This document shows positions 1-8,862 of a stretch of 22,219 bases of DNA, piece by piece; position 1 is the stretch's first letter, and each line of letters begins with the position of its first letter. The notes under the pieces were generated by a model, which searched no databases, was not told where the DNA came from, and saw nothing but the letters and a program-made list of their open reading frames with translations. A program made the position numbers and the translations under genes. Source of the stretch: an uncultured Pseudomonadales bacterium (lineage in GTDB: Bacteria > Pseudomonadota > Gammaproteobacteria > Pseudomonadales > Cellvibrionaceae); NCBI GenBank assembly GCA_938048505.1, contig CALIUX010000053.1:1-22219 (forward strand). Reading direction: 5' to 3'.

Positions 1-61
1 CCAATTGACCAAACACTCAACATAGAATGAATGGTCTACTGACTATATGTGCTGTGTAATA

Positions 62-1336
62 CTATCTTGCAGGACGAGCGCCGCCACGCTGACCTAACAT
101 TTCAGGGGTCACTAAAACAACGCCTTTTTGGGTCACCCTAAAGCCGTTTGCTTTATCTTCCTCGTGATCATAGCCAATTCTCATTCCCTCGGGAATAACA
201 CATTGACGATCAATAATGGCTTTTTTTATTTTAGCGCCGCGATGAATTTCCACCTCAGGCAAAATAACTGACTCTTCAATTTCGGTATAAGAGTGCACAT
301 GTACATCAGAAAAAATTAACGATTTGCGCAACCGCCCACCCGAAACAATACAACCGCCGCTCACCATAGAATCTACAGCATGCCCTCTACGGTCTTCATC
401 ATCAAAAACAAACTTTGCTGGTGGCAATTGTGTTTGATATGTCCAAATTGGCCAGTGATGATCATAAAGATTTAACGAAGGCGTTGGTGAAACCAGCTCC
501 ATATTTGCCGCCCAAAAAGCGTCTAACGTACCTACGTCACGCCAGTAAGCGCGCTGGCCATCACCATCCCGAAAACGATAAGCAAAAACATCTGCCGTAT
601 CGATAATAGAAGGAATAATATCTTTACCAAAATCGTGCTCGGAATTTTCGGCAACAGAATCCTTCTCTAAAAGCTCGAGCAAAAACTCCGTATCAAAAAT
701 ATAATTGCCCATAGAGGCAAGACACTGATTAGGGTCTTCAGGAATAGGCGTGGGTACAGCAGGCTTTTCTTCAAAACCCAAAACACGATCTTTACCGTCA
801 ACCGACATCACACCAAAAGCGCCAGCGGCTTCTTCGTTAGGCACTTCGATGCACGATACTGTCAGTTGCGCGCCATTCTGCACATGATAAGCAAGCATAT
901 TTCCATAATCCATCTGATAAATATGATCACCCGATAAGACCATGACATATTTACAACCTGATGCACGAATAATATCCGTATTTTGATACAGCGCATCTGC
1001 CGTCCCCTGATACCAATTTGGCGAATTGCGCTGTGAAGCCGGCAATACATCCACATACTCGCCCAGTTCACGCTTAAAGTGGCTCCAGCCAACTTGCAAA
1101 TGACGAATTAAAGAATGCGCTTTATATTGCGTTAGCACACCAATTTTTCGGATACCAGAATTTACACAGTTGGATAAAGGAAAATCAATAATACGGAATT
1201 TACCACCAAAATGTAGCGCAGGCTTAGCTCTCCAATCCGTCAACTCATATAGACGGCTCCCCCTACCTCCAGCGAGAACAAGGGCGAGTGTATCTTTTGT
1301 TAACCGGCTAACATACCGGGGATTAGGGTGCTCCAT
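62..1336 (-). CDS. glgC: Glucose-1-phosphate adenylyltransferase (ADP-glucose pyrophosphorylase)
   Basis: Makes ADP-glucose and pyrophosphate from ATP and glucose-1-phosphate, the committed step of bacterial glycogen synthesis, in the cytosol. The 424-residue product has the nucleotidyltransferase signature LAGGRGSRL (about 21-29), the conserved WRAKPA with the allosteric-site lysine near 38, [12 protein letters not shown] (about 108-119), the [10 protein letters not shown] catalytic region with Asp near 137, and GFEEKP with the glucose-1-phosphate lysine near 191. A C-terminal left-handed beta-helix-like part follows. I chose ATG at 1336 because GGAG lies five bases upstream; the frame also opens seven codons earlier at a TTG that has no good ribosome site. 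It is the last visible gene of the malQ-glgB-glgX-glgC run, 89 bases after glgX. No terminator is visible in the 61 bases that remain downstream. Confidence 0.97.
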   Translation of the reverse strand: MEHPNPRYVSRLTKDTLALVLAGGRGSRLYELTDWRAKPALHFGGKFRIIDFPLSNCVNSGIRKIGVLTQYKAHSLIRHLQVGWSHFKRELGEYVDVLPASQRNSPNWYQGTADALYQNTDIIRASGCKYVMVLSGDHIYQMDYGNMLAYHVQNGAQLTVSCIEVPNEEAAGAFGVMSVDGKDRVLGFEEKPAVPTPIPEDPNQCLASMGNYIFDTEFLLELLEKDSVAENSEHDFGKDIIPSIIDTADVFAYRFRDGDGQRAYWRDVGTLDAFWAANMELVSPTPSLNLYDHHWPIWTYQTQLPPAKFVFDDEDRRGHAVDSMVSGGCIVSGGRLRKSLIFSDVHVHSYTEIEESVILPEVEIHRGAKIKKAIIDRQCVIPEGMRIGYDHEEDKANGFRVTQKGVVLVTPEMLGQRGGARPAR

Positions 1337-1425
1337 GTTTACTCCAAAATCAGTCAAATTTATGCGGTCTAGCCGTCTATTGTTGTAATGCTATGATTGA
1401 TTTGTACCGAAAAATCACTGAGTGT

Positions 1426-3552
1426 TTAGATACTAACGCCAGTGAGAACCATCATACTTTTATTCATTAGTGATAAAGCGGTATTACGCTGTAAATTATT
1501 ATCGCTATTAGACGATATGCCATTATCAAACGCGGTATCCAGCTTTAATGACCACTGCCATTCATTGGGTAAAATAAACTCTTGTGCTTGCTGGCTGGCA
1601 TTAAAAAGTGTCAATACACATTCATGCTCTGTTTCAGTCGACTCTAACATCCACCCCAAGCAATGGTTATGTGCATCATGCCAATCATTTTCTGTCATGG
1701 ATTCACCGCGACAATTTAACCAAACAATATTCACTTTTTGTTCCACATCTTCACCCGGGTTATGGATGTAATGTGAGCTGCGCAATAATGCAATCGACTT
1801 ACGCAATGAGATCACGTTTCGCGTAAAATTCTTAAGTGTCCAAGCATCCATTTTAAAATCAGCCCAGTTAAACCAGCTGATTTCGTTATCTTGGCAATAG
1901 GCATTATTGTTACCCTTTTGACTACGGCCCAGCTCATCACCACCTAATAACATGGGTGTTCCCTGGCTTAATAAAGCAGTCGCTAAAAAATTGCGCTGCT
2001 GACGTCGCCTAAGCTTAAGAATGTTCTCATCTACCGTTTCACCTTCTACGCCATGATTGTAGCTATGGTTACTTTTGTGGCCGTCATTATTATCTTCTTT
2101 ATTAGCAAGGTTATGGCGCTGGTTATAACTCACCACATCGGCAACAGTAAAACCATCATGGCTTGCCACAAAATTAATACTGGCAGAAGGCTTACGTTCA
2201 GCATGCTCAAAAACATCGCTTGAACCATGAATGCGTCGTGCAAATTCGGGCAACATACTGCTGTCACCTCGCCAAAACTGTCGGACAACATCACGGTATT
2301 TATCGTTCCACTCACTCCACCCTGAAGGGTAATGGCCCAACTGGTAACCACCCGGCCCCAAATCCCACGGCTCAGCAATGAGTTTTACGCCAGCTAAAAT
2401 AGGGTCTTGCTGCACAGCATCAAAGAAACCACTGCGTAAATCAAAACCATGCGGCTCTCGACCTAGCACGCTCGACAGGTCAAAACGAAAGCCATCGACT
2501 CCCATTTCAGTGACCCAATAACGCAGACTATCCATTACCATCTGCAGTACACGAGGGTGATTAATATTCAGAGTGTTGCCACAGCCTGTATCGTTTATAT
2601 AAAAACGCTTATTTTTCTCAAGGCCGTAATAACTGGCGTTATCAATACCGCGAAATGAATAAGAAGGTCCTAATTGATTCCCTTCACCCGTATGGTTATA
2701 AACCACATCTAGCAGCACTTCGATGCCCGCTTCATGCAGTGTACTAACCATTTGCTTAAACTCTGCAACCGCATCAGATGCGGCATAACCAGCATGGGGA
2801 GCAAAAAAGTTTAAGCTGTTGTAACCCCAATAATTTTTGAGATCTTTATCAACAACAAATTGATCATGAATAAAACCATGAACAGGTAATAGTTCTAATG
2901 ACGTAATACCTAAATCTTTTAAATAACTAATTACATCAGGGTGAGAAAAGCCTAGATAACGACCACGTAAATGCTCAGGTAAACGGCGCTGTAATTGAGT
3001 AAAGCCCTTTACATGCGTTTCATAAATAATCGTATCTTCCCAAGCAATAGGGCTTGCCAAAGCCTTGGGAGGTTTAGAGGGTGCGACAACTTTTGCCTTT
3101 GGCATAAAGGCAGCATTATCTTGTTCAGAGAAACTCAAGTCTTGATTATCATCACCTATAGCGTAAGCATAGTGAGCATCATCCCAGATAAATTCTCCCA
3201 CCAGCGACTTAGCATAAGGGTCTACCAATAGTTTATTAGCATTAAACCGAAAGCCCTTTTCAGGCTCATAGTGGCCGTGAACTCTGTAGCCATACACCAC
3301 ACCTGCACTCGCCCCTTGTAAATGTATATGCCACACACCGTTTGTCTTTTCGGGCATAGGTAACACAGCAATTTGCTCTTTGCCGTCGCCTGAAAATATA
3401 CACAGCTCAACGCGTATTGCATTGGCCGAAAAAAGCGCAAAGTTAACGCCAGACGTTGTAACGCTTGCACCAAGCGGGTAAGGCTTACCAAGCTCAACCC
3501 CATACGCTTTTGAGCCGTCGGCGCTGTTTGCCGGCGAATTAGAATGAGTCAC
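1426..3552 (-). CDS. glgX: Glycogen debranching enzyme GlgX (GH13 isoamylase-type)
   Basis: Hydrolyses alpha-1,6 branch points of phosphorylase-trimmed glycogen. An N-terminal CBM48-like beta domain (starting around PYPLGA and GVNFALFSANA) precedes a GH13 barrel with all four signature regions: DVVYNH, GFRFDLSS (nucleophile Asp near 358), LIAEPWD (acid/base Glu near 394) and FVASHD (Asp near 466). The length, 708 residues, is somewhat above E. coli GlgX (657). Start choice: the frame opens with an ATG at 3591 lacking a good Shine-Dalgarno, whereas the GTG at 3552 has AGAGGT seven bases upstream and gives a more usual short N-terminus, so I prefer GTG; 3591 remains possible. The 144 bases between the glgB stop and this GTG contain no terminator, consistent with one operon. 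Numbering above assumes the GTG start. Confidence 0.95.
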   Translation of the reverse strand: MTHSNSPANSADGSKAYGVELGKPYPLGASVTTSGVNFALFSANAIRVELCIFSGDGKEQIAVLPMPEKTNGVWHIHLQGASAGVVYGYRVHGHYEPEKGFRFNANKLLVDPYAKSLVGEFIWDDAHYAYAIGDDNQDLSFSEQDNAAFMPKAKVVAPSKPPKALASPIAWEDTIIYETHVKGFTQLQRRLPEHLRGRYLGFSHPDVISYLKDLGITSLELLPVHGFIHDQFVVDKDLKNYWGYNSLNFFAPHAGYAASDAVAEFKQMVSTLHEAGIEVLLDVVYNHTGEGNQLGPSYSFRGIDNASYYGLEKNKRFYINDTGCGNTLNINHPRVLQMVMDSLRYWVTEMGVDGFRFDLSSVLGREPHGFDLRSGFFDAVQQDPILAGVKLIAEPWDLGPGGYQLGHYPSGWSEWNDKYRDVVRQFWRGDSSMLPEFARRIHGSSDVFEHAERKPSASINFVASHDGFTVADVVSYNQRHNLANKEDNNDGHKSNHSYNHGVEGETVDENILKLRRRQQRNFLATALLSQGTPMLLGGDELGRSQKGNNNAYCQDNEISWFNWADFKMDAWTLKNFTRNVISLRKSIALLRSSHYIHNPGEDVEQKVNIVWLNCRGESMTENDWHDAHNHCLGWMLESTETEHECVLTLFNASQQAQEFILPNEWQWSLKLDTAFDNGISSNSDNNLQRNTALSLMNKSMMVLTGVSI

Positions 3553-3696
3553 GTGCGGTACCTCTGGTATAACAATATTGAAATAGAGCATATTGGCTCA
3601 GCGTAGGTATCACCGAAAGCCCTCTTGGACCAAGCGCTGCTACATATCTATTTATTATGGGTATTTCTATCTCATATCTTTCTGAAGTAAACACTA

Positions 3697-5892
3697 TTAC
3701 GGCTGCCATTCAAGGAAGAGCGTTGCCAACGGCGGAACCGTTAACAGTACAGATTGCTCACGACCATGCGATGCAATTGGCTCAGAAATAACGCCACCAG
3801 CATTGCCTTTATCGCTCCCACCATACACATGTGCATCAGTATTAATACACTCCTGATAAAAACCTGAATGCGGTACACCCAAACGGTAATCTTCACGTAG
3901 AACAGGTGTCATGTTCGTTACAACCAGCATTACTTTACCGTGTGCCTTGCGAGCGAATGCAAAAATAGAAGCGTTGTGATCATCGGCATCAAGCCATTCA
4001 AACCCACGGGCTTCACAATCGTCAAAATGCAAAGTGGGCTTAGAAAGATAAAGCTTATTAAGGTCTTCAACCAATTTTTGCACGCCACTGTGCCAATGAT
4101 TATCATCAAGTAAATGCCAATCCAACGAGCGATTACAATCCCACTCTTTACCCTGTGCAAATTCGCAGCCCATAAAGAGTAATTTTTTACCAGGATGCGC
4201 CCACATAAAGCCGTAAAAAGCACGCAAATTGGCAAATTTTTGCCAAGCATCACCGGGCATTTTGTCAAGCATTGAGCCTTTGCCATGCACGACTTCATCA
4301 TGACTTAATGGCAGGACAAAATTCTCATTAAAAGCATAAAGTAAGCTGAACGTCATATCATGATGATGATATTTTCGATGAACAGGTTCGTTACTCATGT
4401 AACGCAAACTATCGTTCATCCACCCCATATTCCACTTATAACCAAAGCCCAAACCACCCGCATAAACGGGGTGAGATACGCCAGGCCACGCGGTTGATTC
4501 TTCGGCAACCATCATGGCATTGGGGTAATGCTCATAAACTTTTTGATTAACGCGTTTTAGTAGATCAATTGCAGCAAGATTCTCTCGCCCACCATGCTCA
4601 TTGGGAATCCACTCCCCGTCTTCGCGGCTGTAATCGAGGTATAGCATTGATGCCACCGCATCCACACGTAAACCATCAATATGAAATTCATCAAACCAAA
4701 ATAAGGCATTACTGAATAAGAAGTTGGCCACTTCACAGCGGCCATAATTATAGATATAGGTATTCCAATCTGGATGAAAGCCTTGACGCGGGTCAGCATG
4801 TTCATAAAGAGGCGAGCCATCAAAAAAGGCTAGGCCGTGGCCATCAGATGGAAAGTGACCAGGCACCCAATCAACTAACACACCAATACTATTTTGGTGG
4901 CAACGGTTCACAAACGCTTTAAATTGATCTGGCGTCCCGAAGCGGCTCGTCGGCGCGTATAAACCAACCGGCTGATAACCCCACGAACCATCAAACGGAA
5001 ACTCACTAATGGGCATGAGCTGTATGTGCGTAAACCCCATTCGCTTAACATAAGGAATCAACTGATCCGCTAATTCATCATATGAAAGGTAGTTTTCACC
5101 CTGACGCTTCCATGACCCTAAGTGAACCTCATAGACACTGACCGGTTGATCACGGTAACCCTGCTCAACTTTACGTTCAGCCCATTGCGCGTCGCTCCAC
5201 TCAAAATCAGATTGTGCTACAACACGTGAAGCGGTTTCGGGTGGGAGCTGCGCTGCAAACCCCATCGGGTCGGCTTTAAGAGGAAGTATGCCGTGCTCGG
5301 CACTCAGAATTTCATACTTATATAGCGCATCGTGCCCAACACCAGGAATGAAAATTTCCCATAAACCACCCGCAAGGTGCTTACGCATAGAGTGTAAGCG
5401 ACCATCCCAATAGTTGAAGTCACCTACGACAGAAACACGCTTAGCATTGGGCGCCCAAACGGTAAATAATGTTCCGGCAACACCCTCGATTTCAACAACA
5501 TGTGCACCTAACCATTTGTACAACTTCTCATGGGTGCCCTCACCAAATAAGTACACATCCGTGGGGTTCAATGCAGTCGTAAAACGGTAAGGGTCCTCAA
5601 TAATATGCTCTTCACCATCGTAGGTGATGCATAGCTGATAGCTATCTCTGGCAGAGAGTGAAACTTCTCCTTCGAACAAACCCGTCTCATGAATAAGATT
5701 AAGCGTACCTAACGCTTGATGGGTATTACGATCAATTACTCGTATAGCCGTGGCTTCTGGTCGGTAAGCCCTAACAACATAAGAGCCATTGTGCATTTTA
5801 TGCGGGCCCAGCACCGCAAAAATATTGCCATGATCAACATTAACAATTGAGTCCAACTCACCTTTCGATATCAACGCCGCTGTTCTGTTCAC
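3697..5892 (-). CDS. glgB: 1,4-alpha-glucan branching enzyme
   Basis: Cuts alpha-1,4 glucan and re-attaches the chain by an alpha-1,6 bond, creating glycogen branches. The 731-residue product has the usual two N-terminal beta domains (about 20-115, and a CBM48 domain about 125-235 with FTVWAPNAKRVSVVGDFNYW) and a GH13 barrel. Catalytic regions are complete: DWVPGHFPSD, GLRVDAVASMLYLDYSR (nucleophile Asp411), MVAEEST (acid/base Glu464) and LSHDEVVHGKGS (Asp532). A C-terminal beta domain ends the protein. Length equals that of E. coli GlgB (about 728). The start is GTG at 5892 with GGGGGA a few bases upstream; an overlapping ATG is out of frame. It sits 44 bases after malQ with no terminator between, so the two are probably co-transcribed. 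Confidence 0.97.
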   Translation of the reverse strand: MNRTAALISKGELDSIVNVDHGNIFAVLGPHKMHNGSYVVRAYRPEATAIRVIDRNTHQALGTLNLIHETGLFEGEVSLSARDSYQLCITYDGEEHIIEDPYRFTTALNPTDVYLFGEGTHEKLYKWLGAHVVEIEGVAGTLFTVWAPNAKRVSVVGDFNYWDGRLHSMRKHLAGGLWEIFIPGVGHDALYKYEILSAEHGILPLKADPMGFAAQLPPETASRVVAQSDFEWSDAQWAERKVEQGYRDQPVSVYEVHLGSWKRQGENYLSYDELADQLIPYVKRMGFTHIQLMPISEFPFDGSWGYQPVGLYAPTSRFGTPDQFKAFVNRCHQNSIGVLVDWVPGHFPSDGHGLAFFDGSPLYEHADPRQGFHPDWNTYIYNYGRCEVANFLFSNALFWFDEFHIDGLRVDAVASMLYLDYSREDGEWIPNEHGGRENLAAIDLLKRVNQKVYEHYPNAMMVAEESTAWPGVSHPVYAGGLGFGYKWNMGWMNDSLRYMSNEPVHRKYHHHDMTFSLLYAFNENFVLPLSHDEVVHGKGSMLDKMPGDAWQKFANLRAFYGFMWAHPGKKLLFMGCEFAQGKEWDCNRSLDWHLLDDNHWHSGVQKLVEDLNKLYLSKPTLHFDDCEARGFEWLDADDHNASIFAFARKAHGKVMLVVTNMTPVLREDYRLGVPHSGFYQECINTDAHVYGGSDKGNAGGVISEPIASHGREQSVLLTVPPLATLFLEWQP

Positions 5893-5936
5893 ACATCCCC
5901 CAAAACTGTATTCTTTTTTTATTTATCAGTGCTGTA

Positions 5937-8117
5937 TTACTTAGCGCGCATGTCATGAATAGATGACAAGATGCGTGTTATCGCCGAGTTTGAAAATAAT
6001 GTATCTAAATCAACTGTAAGCTTTCGCTGCCAGTTATCATATTCAGAGCTCGTACCTGGTACGTTCACAGGCAAATCGATCAAAGCCAAATCATCAAGCT
6101 GTATCGCGAAAACCTGTGAGTTAATCTTAGCGCCCGCACACATAATTTTAGCAAGCAAGCCCTCAGTAAGAGGACTATTGACCAGTGTATCTTTATCACT
6201 TTCAAGTGATTCGCCGCAGGCTTGGAGCCAATCCAGCAATCGATGCTTATCCTGGCGACGCTCTTCTAAAGTCTGCTCAAACGGCGTTGCCTCATCCAGT
6301 AAATTCAACTCTTGCCTAAGCGTCAGATCACTGGTTGACCACCAACTAGCAAGCGTCGGCACGTCATGATTCGTTAACATTGCCAACGCCTTGGGCATGT
6401 AATGCTCTGGCAATTTAAAGCGATTGTCATGCTCTCGCTCAAAATAAAAGAGCTTATTGGTAAATACCGATGCATCAATAATCGCATCGCGGAACGCATC
6501 CGGGACAACACCCATATCCTCACCAATAATCATACAATTATTGCGCTGGCTTTCTAATTTCAGCAGCCCTAACATCGTTTCAAATGGATAATAAATATAT
6601 GCACCAAAATCAGCAGTTTGCCCAGGCGGGCACCACCACAAACGCATCAGGCTCATTGCATGATCAATGCGTAAAGCGCCACAATCTTGCATATTTGAGC
6701 GCAATAGCGAGACAAAATGAGCAAAATCAGTTTGCTGCAAATTAGCAGGGTCCATCGGCGGTAAGCCCCAATTCTGCCCTTTTTCTGCTAGCGGGTCAGG
6801 CGGCGCGCCAACAGAAGCTTGCTTGCAAAAGATGGTCGAATTAGTACTCACCTCTGAACCACTACCATCGGCACCAACCGCTAAGTCACGCATCAGGCCG
6901 ATTGTCATGCCTAGCTTTTCTGCAAGTTTCTGACAACTCGCTAATTGGTCTTGTGCGATCCACTGCAAATAGGCATAAAATTCAACATCCTGTTTTTGTT
7001 CCGGTGTTAAAACCGAGTCTTTAGGACAACCTTCATAGTTCAAACCAGCATTACGCATCGCCTGATAATAGCAGTAGTCCTGCAAAGCCTGGCCAGCCAC
7101 TTTTTTGTAGCGTTGGAATTTTTGCCGCCGCGCTTCGACGGTTGCCAAGTCGGACTGCTCAAATACTTTAAACATGGCTCGGAAGCTTTTAAACTTCGCC
7201 TTCCAAACACCCTGATAATCTACTTTGTCGGCTTGTTTAAGCGCATCCAATACGTTCGAATCAGCCTTATCCGTTAGTGCATATTCAAGCACATGTTCGA
7301 TGGCAATATATAATGGCTCGATGAAGCGGCGATCGGACGGGCTATAAGGGCTGCAATGATACTCGTTAGGCGTACACAGCACATGTAATGGATTAAGACC
7401 AATGACTCCTACCCCTAATGATGCCGCATGACGAATGAGTTGCTTTAAATCATCAAGATCCCCAATGCCCCAATTGCTCTGCGTTCTAAGGGTGTAAAGC
7501 TGAACAATAAAGCCCCAGACTTTTTCCCCTTGCTCAAGACTAGTTGGAACGTACCCCTGGATAGGCACGGCCACTAGGCAGCACTCTAACCGTGTATCAG
7601 CATGGGAAACGGCTAATTTATGATAACCCATTGGAAGCGATCCGCAGAGTACACGGCGACGGCTATATCGAATACCATCCGCAACATAATCACCGGTCTC
7701 AGGCGAAAGTGCTGGCGTAAAACACCCTTTTAGCGAATTCGCTATAGAACCCCCTCCTTGATCATCTAGGCGAGGGTTGCTTAAAGAGTTGTTTGAAGAA
7801 GCACTTAAAGGGCAGCCGTTTTCGAGCAGGATCTCGTATTCTAAGGTTGAATTTAGCTCGTCTGGGTGAATATTGACTTCAAAATAACTTTGATCCCCCT
7901 CAGGCGTGACTTGCAAAGCCCCCACCCATTGCGTCCAAGGCTCAACTTCTAGGGCATGAACACTGCGGTTTATTGCATCATGATCATTTAGATCAAAGCC
8001 CATTGCCTCAAGCAATAGCGTTCTATTAGAAAGCGATACATCAACATGCTCACCTTTATAATTAAAGTAATTAGGAGCAATACCACGCCAATACATCAAC
8101 TGATCGAGGGTTTCCAT
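5937..8117 (-). CDS. malQ: 4-alpha-glucanotransferase (amylomaltase)
   Basis: GH77 disproportionating enzyme that transfers maltodextrin segments and releases glucose, recycling short chains left by glycogen breakdown. Visible motifs: QSNWGIGDLDDL (about 213-224), CSPYSPSDRRFIEPLY (about 255-270), GALRIDHAMSL with the nucleophile Asp near 485, IIGEDMG with Glu near 533, and TNHDVPT with Asp near 585. From ATG at 8117 it is 726 residues, longer than E. coli MalQ (694). Part of the difference is a Ser/Asn/Gly-rich stretch around residues 105-125 in the N-terminal region. A TTG three codons earlier (8126) is an alternative start; neither has a strong Shine-Dalgarno. It is the first gene of the glycogen block, separated from the alpha operon by a strong terminator and about 270 bases of non-coding DNA. 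Confidence 0.95.
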   Translation of the reverse strand: METLDQLMYWRGIAPNYFNYKGEHVDVSLSNRTLLLEAMGFDLNDHDAINRSVHALEVEPWTQWVGALQVTPEGDQSYFEVNIHPDELNSTLEYEILLENGCPLSASSNNSLSNPRLDDQGGGSIANSLKGCFTPALSPETGDYVADGIRYSRRRVLCGSLPMGYHKLAVSHADTRLECCLVAVPIQGYVPTSLEQGEKVWGFIVQLYTLRTQSNWGIGDLDDLKQLIRHAASLGVGVIGLNPLHVLCTPNEYHCSPYSPSDRRFIEPLYIAIEHVLEYALTDKADSNVLDALKQADKVDYQGVWKAKFKSFRAMFKVFEQSDLATVEARRQKFQRYKKVAGQALQDYCYYQAMRNAGLNYEGCPKDSVLTPEQKQDVEFYAYLQWIAQDQLASCQKLAEKLGMTIGLMRDLAVGADGSGSEVSTNSTIFCKQASVGAPPDPLAEKGQNWGLPPMDPANLQQTDFAHFVSLLRSNMQDCGALRIDHAMSLMRLWWCPPGQTADFGAYIYYPFETMLGLLKLESQRNNCMIIGEDMGVVPDAFRDAIIDASVFTNKLFYFEREHDNRFKLPEHYMPKALAMLTNHDVPTLASWWSTSDLTLRQELNLLDEATPFEQTLEERRQDKHRLLDWLQACGESLESDKDTLVNSPLTEGLLAKIMCAGAKINSQVFAIQLDDLALIDLPVNVPGTSSEYDNWQRKLTVDLDTLFSNSAITRILSSIHDMRAK

Positions 8118-8340
8118 ATAAAACAAGACCCAAAAAGAGAATTATTAAGGTTTTAATGGTAAGTCCTTTAAGCCGTTTACGCCACTCACAAAATAGACAA
8201 TGACAGCGAATTTACCTTTTGAACACCCTGAACCCTCCTAAGCCTTATCCAAGTCCTTTCTCTCGGCCTTCATAATCTCTCTTTACTTCTCTTTATAATG
8301 CTAGCTCTTACACAAATCTCGTCAGTGAAATAGCAGGCAA
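8118..8340 (-). other. Non-coding region upstream of malQ (probable promoter region)
   Basis: About 220 bases between the rplQ terminator and malQ, with no supportable gene. Since the terminator should stop alpha-operon transcripts, the malQ-glg promoter is expected here. I see only a TATAAA minus-10-like box on the minus strand (8292-8297) without a convincing minus-35. A 9-base direct repeat (AAAGGACTT on the minus strand) occurs at 8161-8169 and 8251-8259. An 11-codon ATG reading frame (8238-8273) is probably chance. The promoter assignment is inference from layout. Confidence 0.4.
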
Positions 8341-8369
8341 AAAAAAACCGAGCAAAGCTCGGTTTTTTT
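8341..8369 (-). terminator. Rho-independent terminator of the alpha operon (after rplQ), bidirectional
   Basis: A perfect inverted repeat CCGAGC-AAA-GCTCGG (8348-8353 and 8357-8362) is flanked by a run of A on one side and a run of seven T on the other. The RNA is therefore a GC stem with a three-base loop followed by a long U tract in either direction. It begins 18 bases past the rplQ stop codon. It should end the ribosomal transcript and insulate it from the glycogen operon; reading from the plus strand it could also terminate. Confidence 0.93.
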
Positions 8370-8387
8370 AAATGTAAAAACAGTTAC

Positions 8388-8783
8388 TTATTCAGCTTCT
8401 GCTTCTTCAACCACTTCGCCTACAACAGGGCGATCAACCAGCTCAACAAACGCCATTGGCGCTTTATCACCGGTACGGTAACCACATTTCAAAATGCGGA
8501 TATAACCACCAGGACGAGACTCGTAGCGAGGGCCGAGTTCATTAAACAATTTACCAACTGCCGCTTTGTTGCGCAGACGGTCAAATGCTAAACGACGATT
8601 CGCAACAGAATCGACCTTACCTAAAGTGATCAAAGGCTCAGCAAAACGGCGAAGCTCTTTGGCTTTTGGTAAAGTTGTTTTAATAGCTTCATGCTCAACC
8701 AATGACGCTATCATGTTTTTGAACATCGCCTTACGGTGCGAGCTGTTCCGATTTAATTTTCGGCCACTTAAACGATGACGCAT
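8388..8783 (-). CDS. rplQ: 50S ribosomal protein L17
   Basis: Large-subunit protein near the exit of the peptide tunnel. The 131-residue product begins [20 protein letters not shown] and carries the conserved AEPLITLGK and the [12 protein letters not shown] region; the C-terminus is an acidic tail rich in Glu and Ala, as is common for L17. ATG at 8783 has AGAAGGG upstream. It is the last gene of the alpha operon, 79 bases after rpoA and followed at once by the terminator. Confidence 0.98.
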   Translation of the reverse strand: MRHRLSGRKLNRNSSHRKAMFKNMIASLVEHEAIKTTLPKAKELRRFAEPLITLGKVDSVANRRLAFDRLRNKAAVGKLFNELGPRYESRPGGYIRILKCGYRTGDKAPMAFVELVDRPVVGEVVEEAEAE

Positions 8784-8823
8784 AACTTAAACCCTTCTTT
8801 TTGCTTCTCAGCAAACGTTAGTG

Positions 8824-8853
8824 GGGCTCTTTCACCTTCTGGCTAGAGAGCCC
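8824..8853 (-). other. Intercistronic hairpin between rpoA and rplQ
   Basis: A 7-bp perfect inverted repeat (GGGCTCT / AGAGCCC) with a 16-base loop lies in the 79-base rpoA-rplQ spacer, starting 9 bases after the rpoA stop codon. There is no U tract, so it is not a standard terminator. It may protect the rpoA 3' end, serve as a processing site or set the rpoA:rplQ ratio. Structure is seen; function is inference. Confidence 0.45.
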
Positions 8854-8862
8854 TCAAATTAA

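Noticed and set aside
3592..3696. Possible leader structure before glgX (CAGCG/CGCTG enclosing CTTGGTCCAAG)
   Set aside because: The outer stem is only five pairs around a loop of about 30 bases and the inner palindrome has almost no loop; too weak to annotate.
3930..4301. A 123-codon frame on the minus strand inside glgB
   Set aside because: It is an out-of-frame shadow of glgB, which reads intact through this region.
4355..4372. Repeated ATG/CAT triplets resembling a microsatellite or palindrome
   Set aside because: They encode the His-His-His-Asp-Met part of GlgB in frame and are not a perfect palindrome.
5971..6369. A 132-codon open frame on the plus strand
   Set aside because: It lies antisense inside malQ, whose protein has complete GH77 motifs; the plus-strand translation resembles no family I know.
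8238..8273. An 11-codon ATG frame (MKAERKDLDKA) upstream of malQ as a leader peptide
   Set aside because: No good ribosome site, no attenuator structure after it and no special codon content; chance is the simpler explanation.
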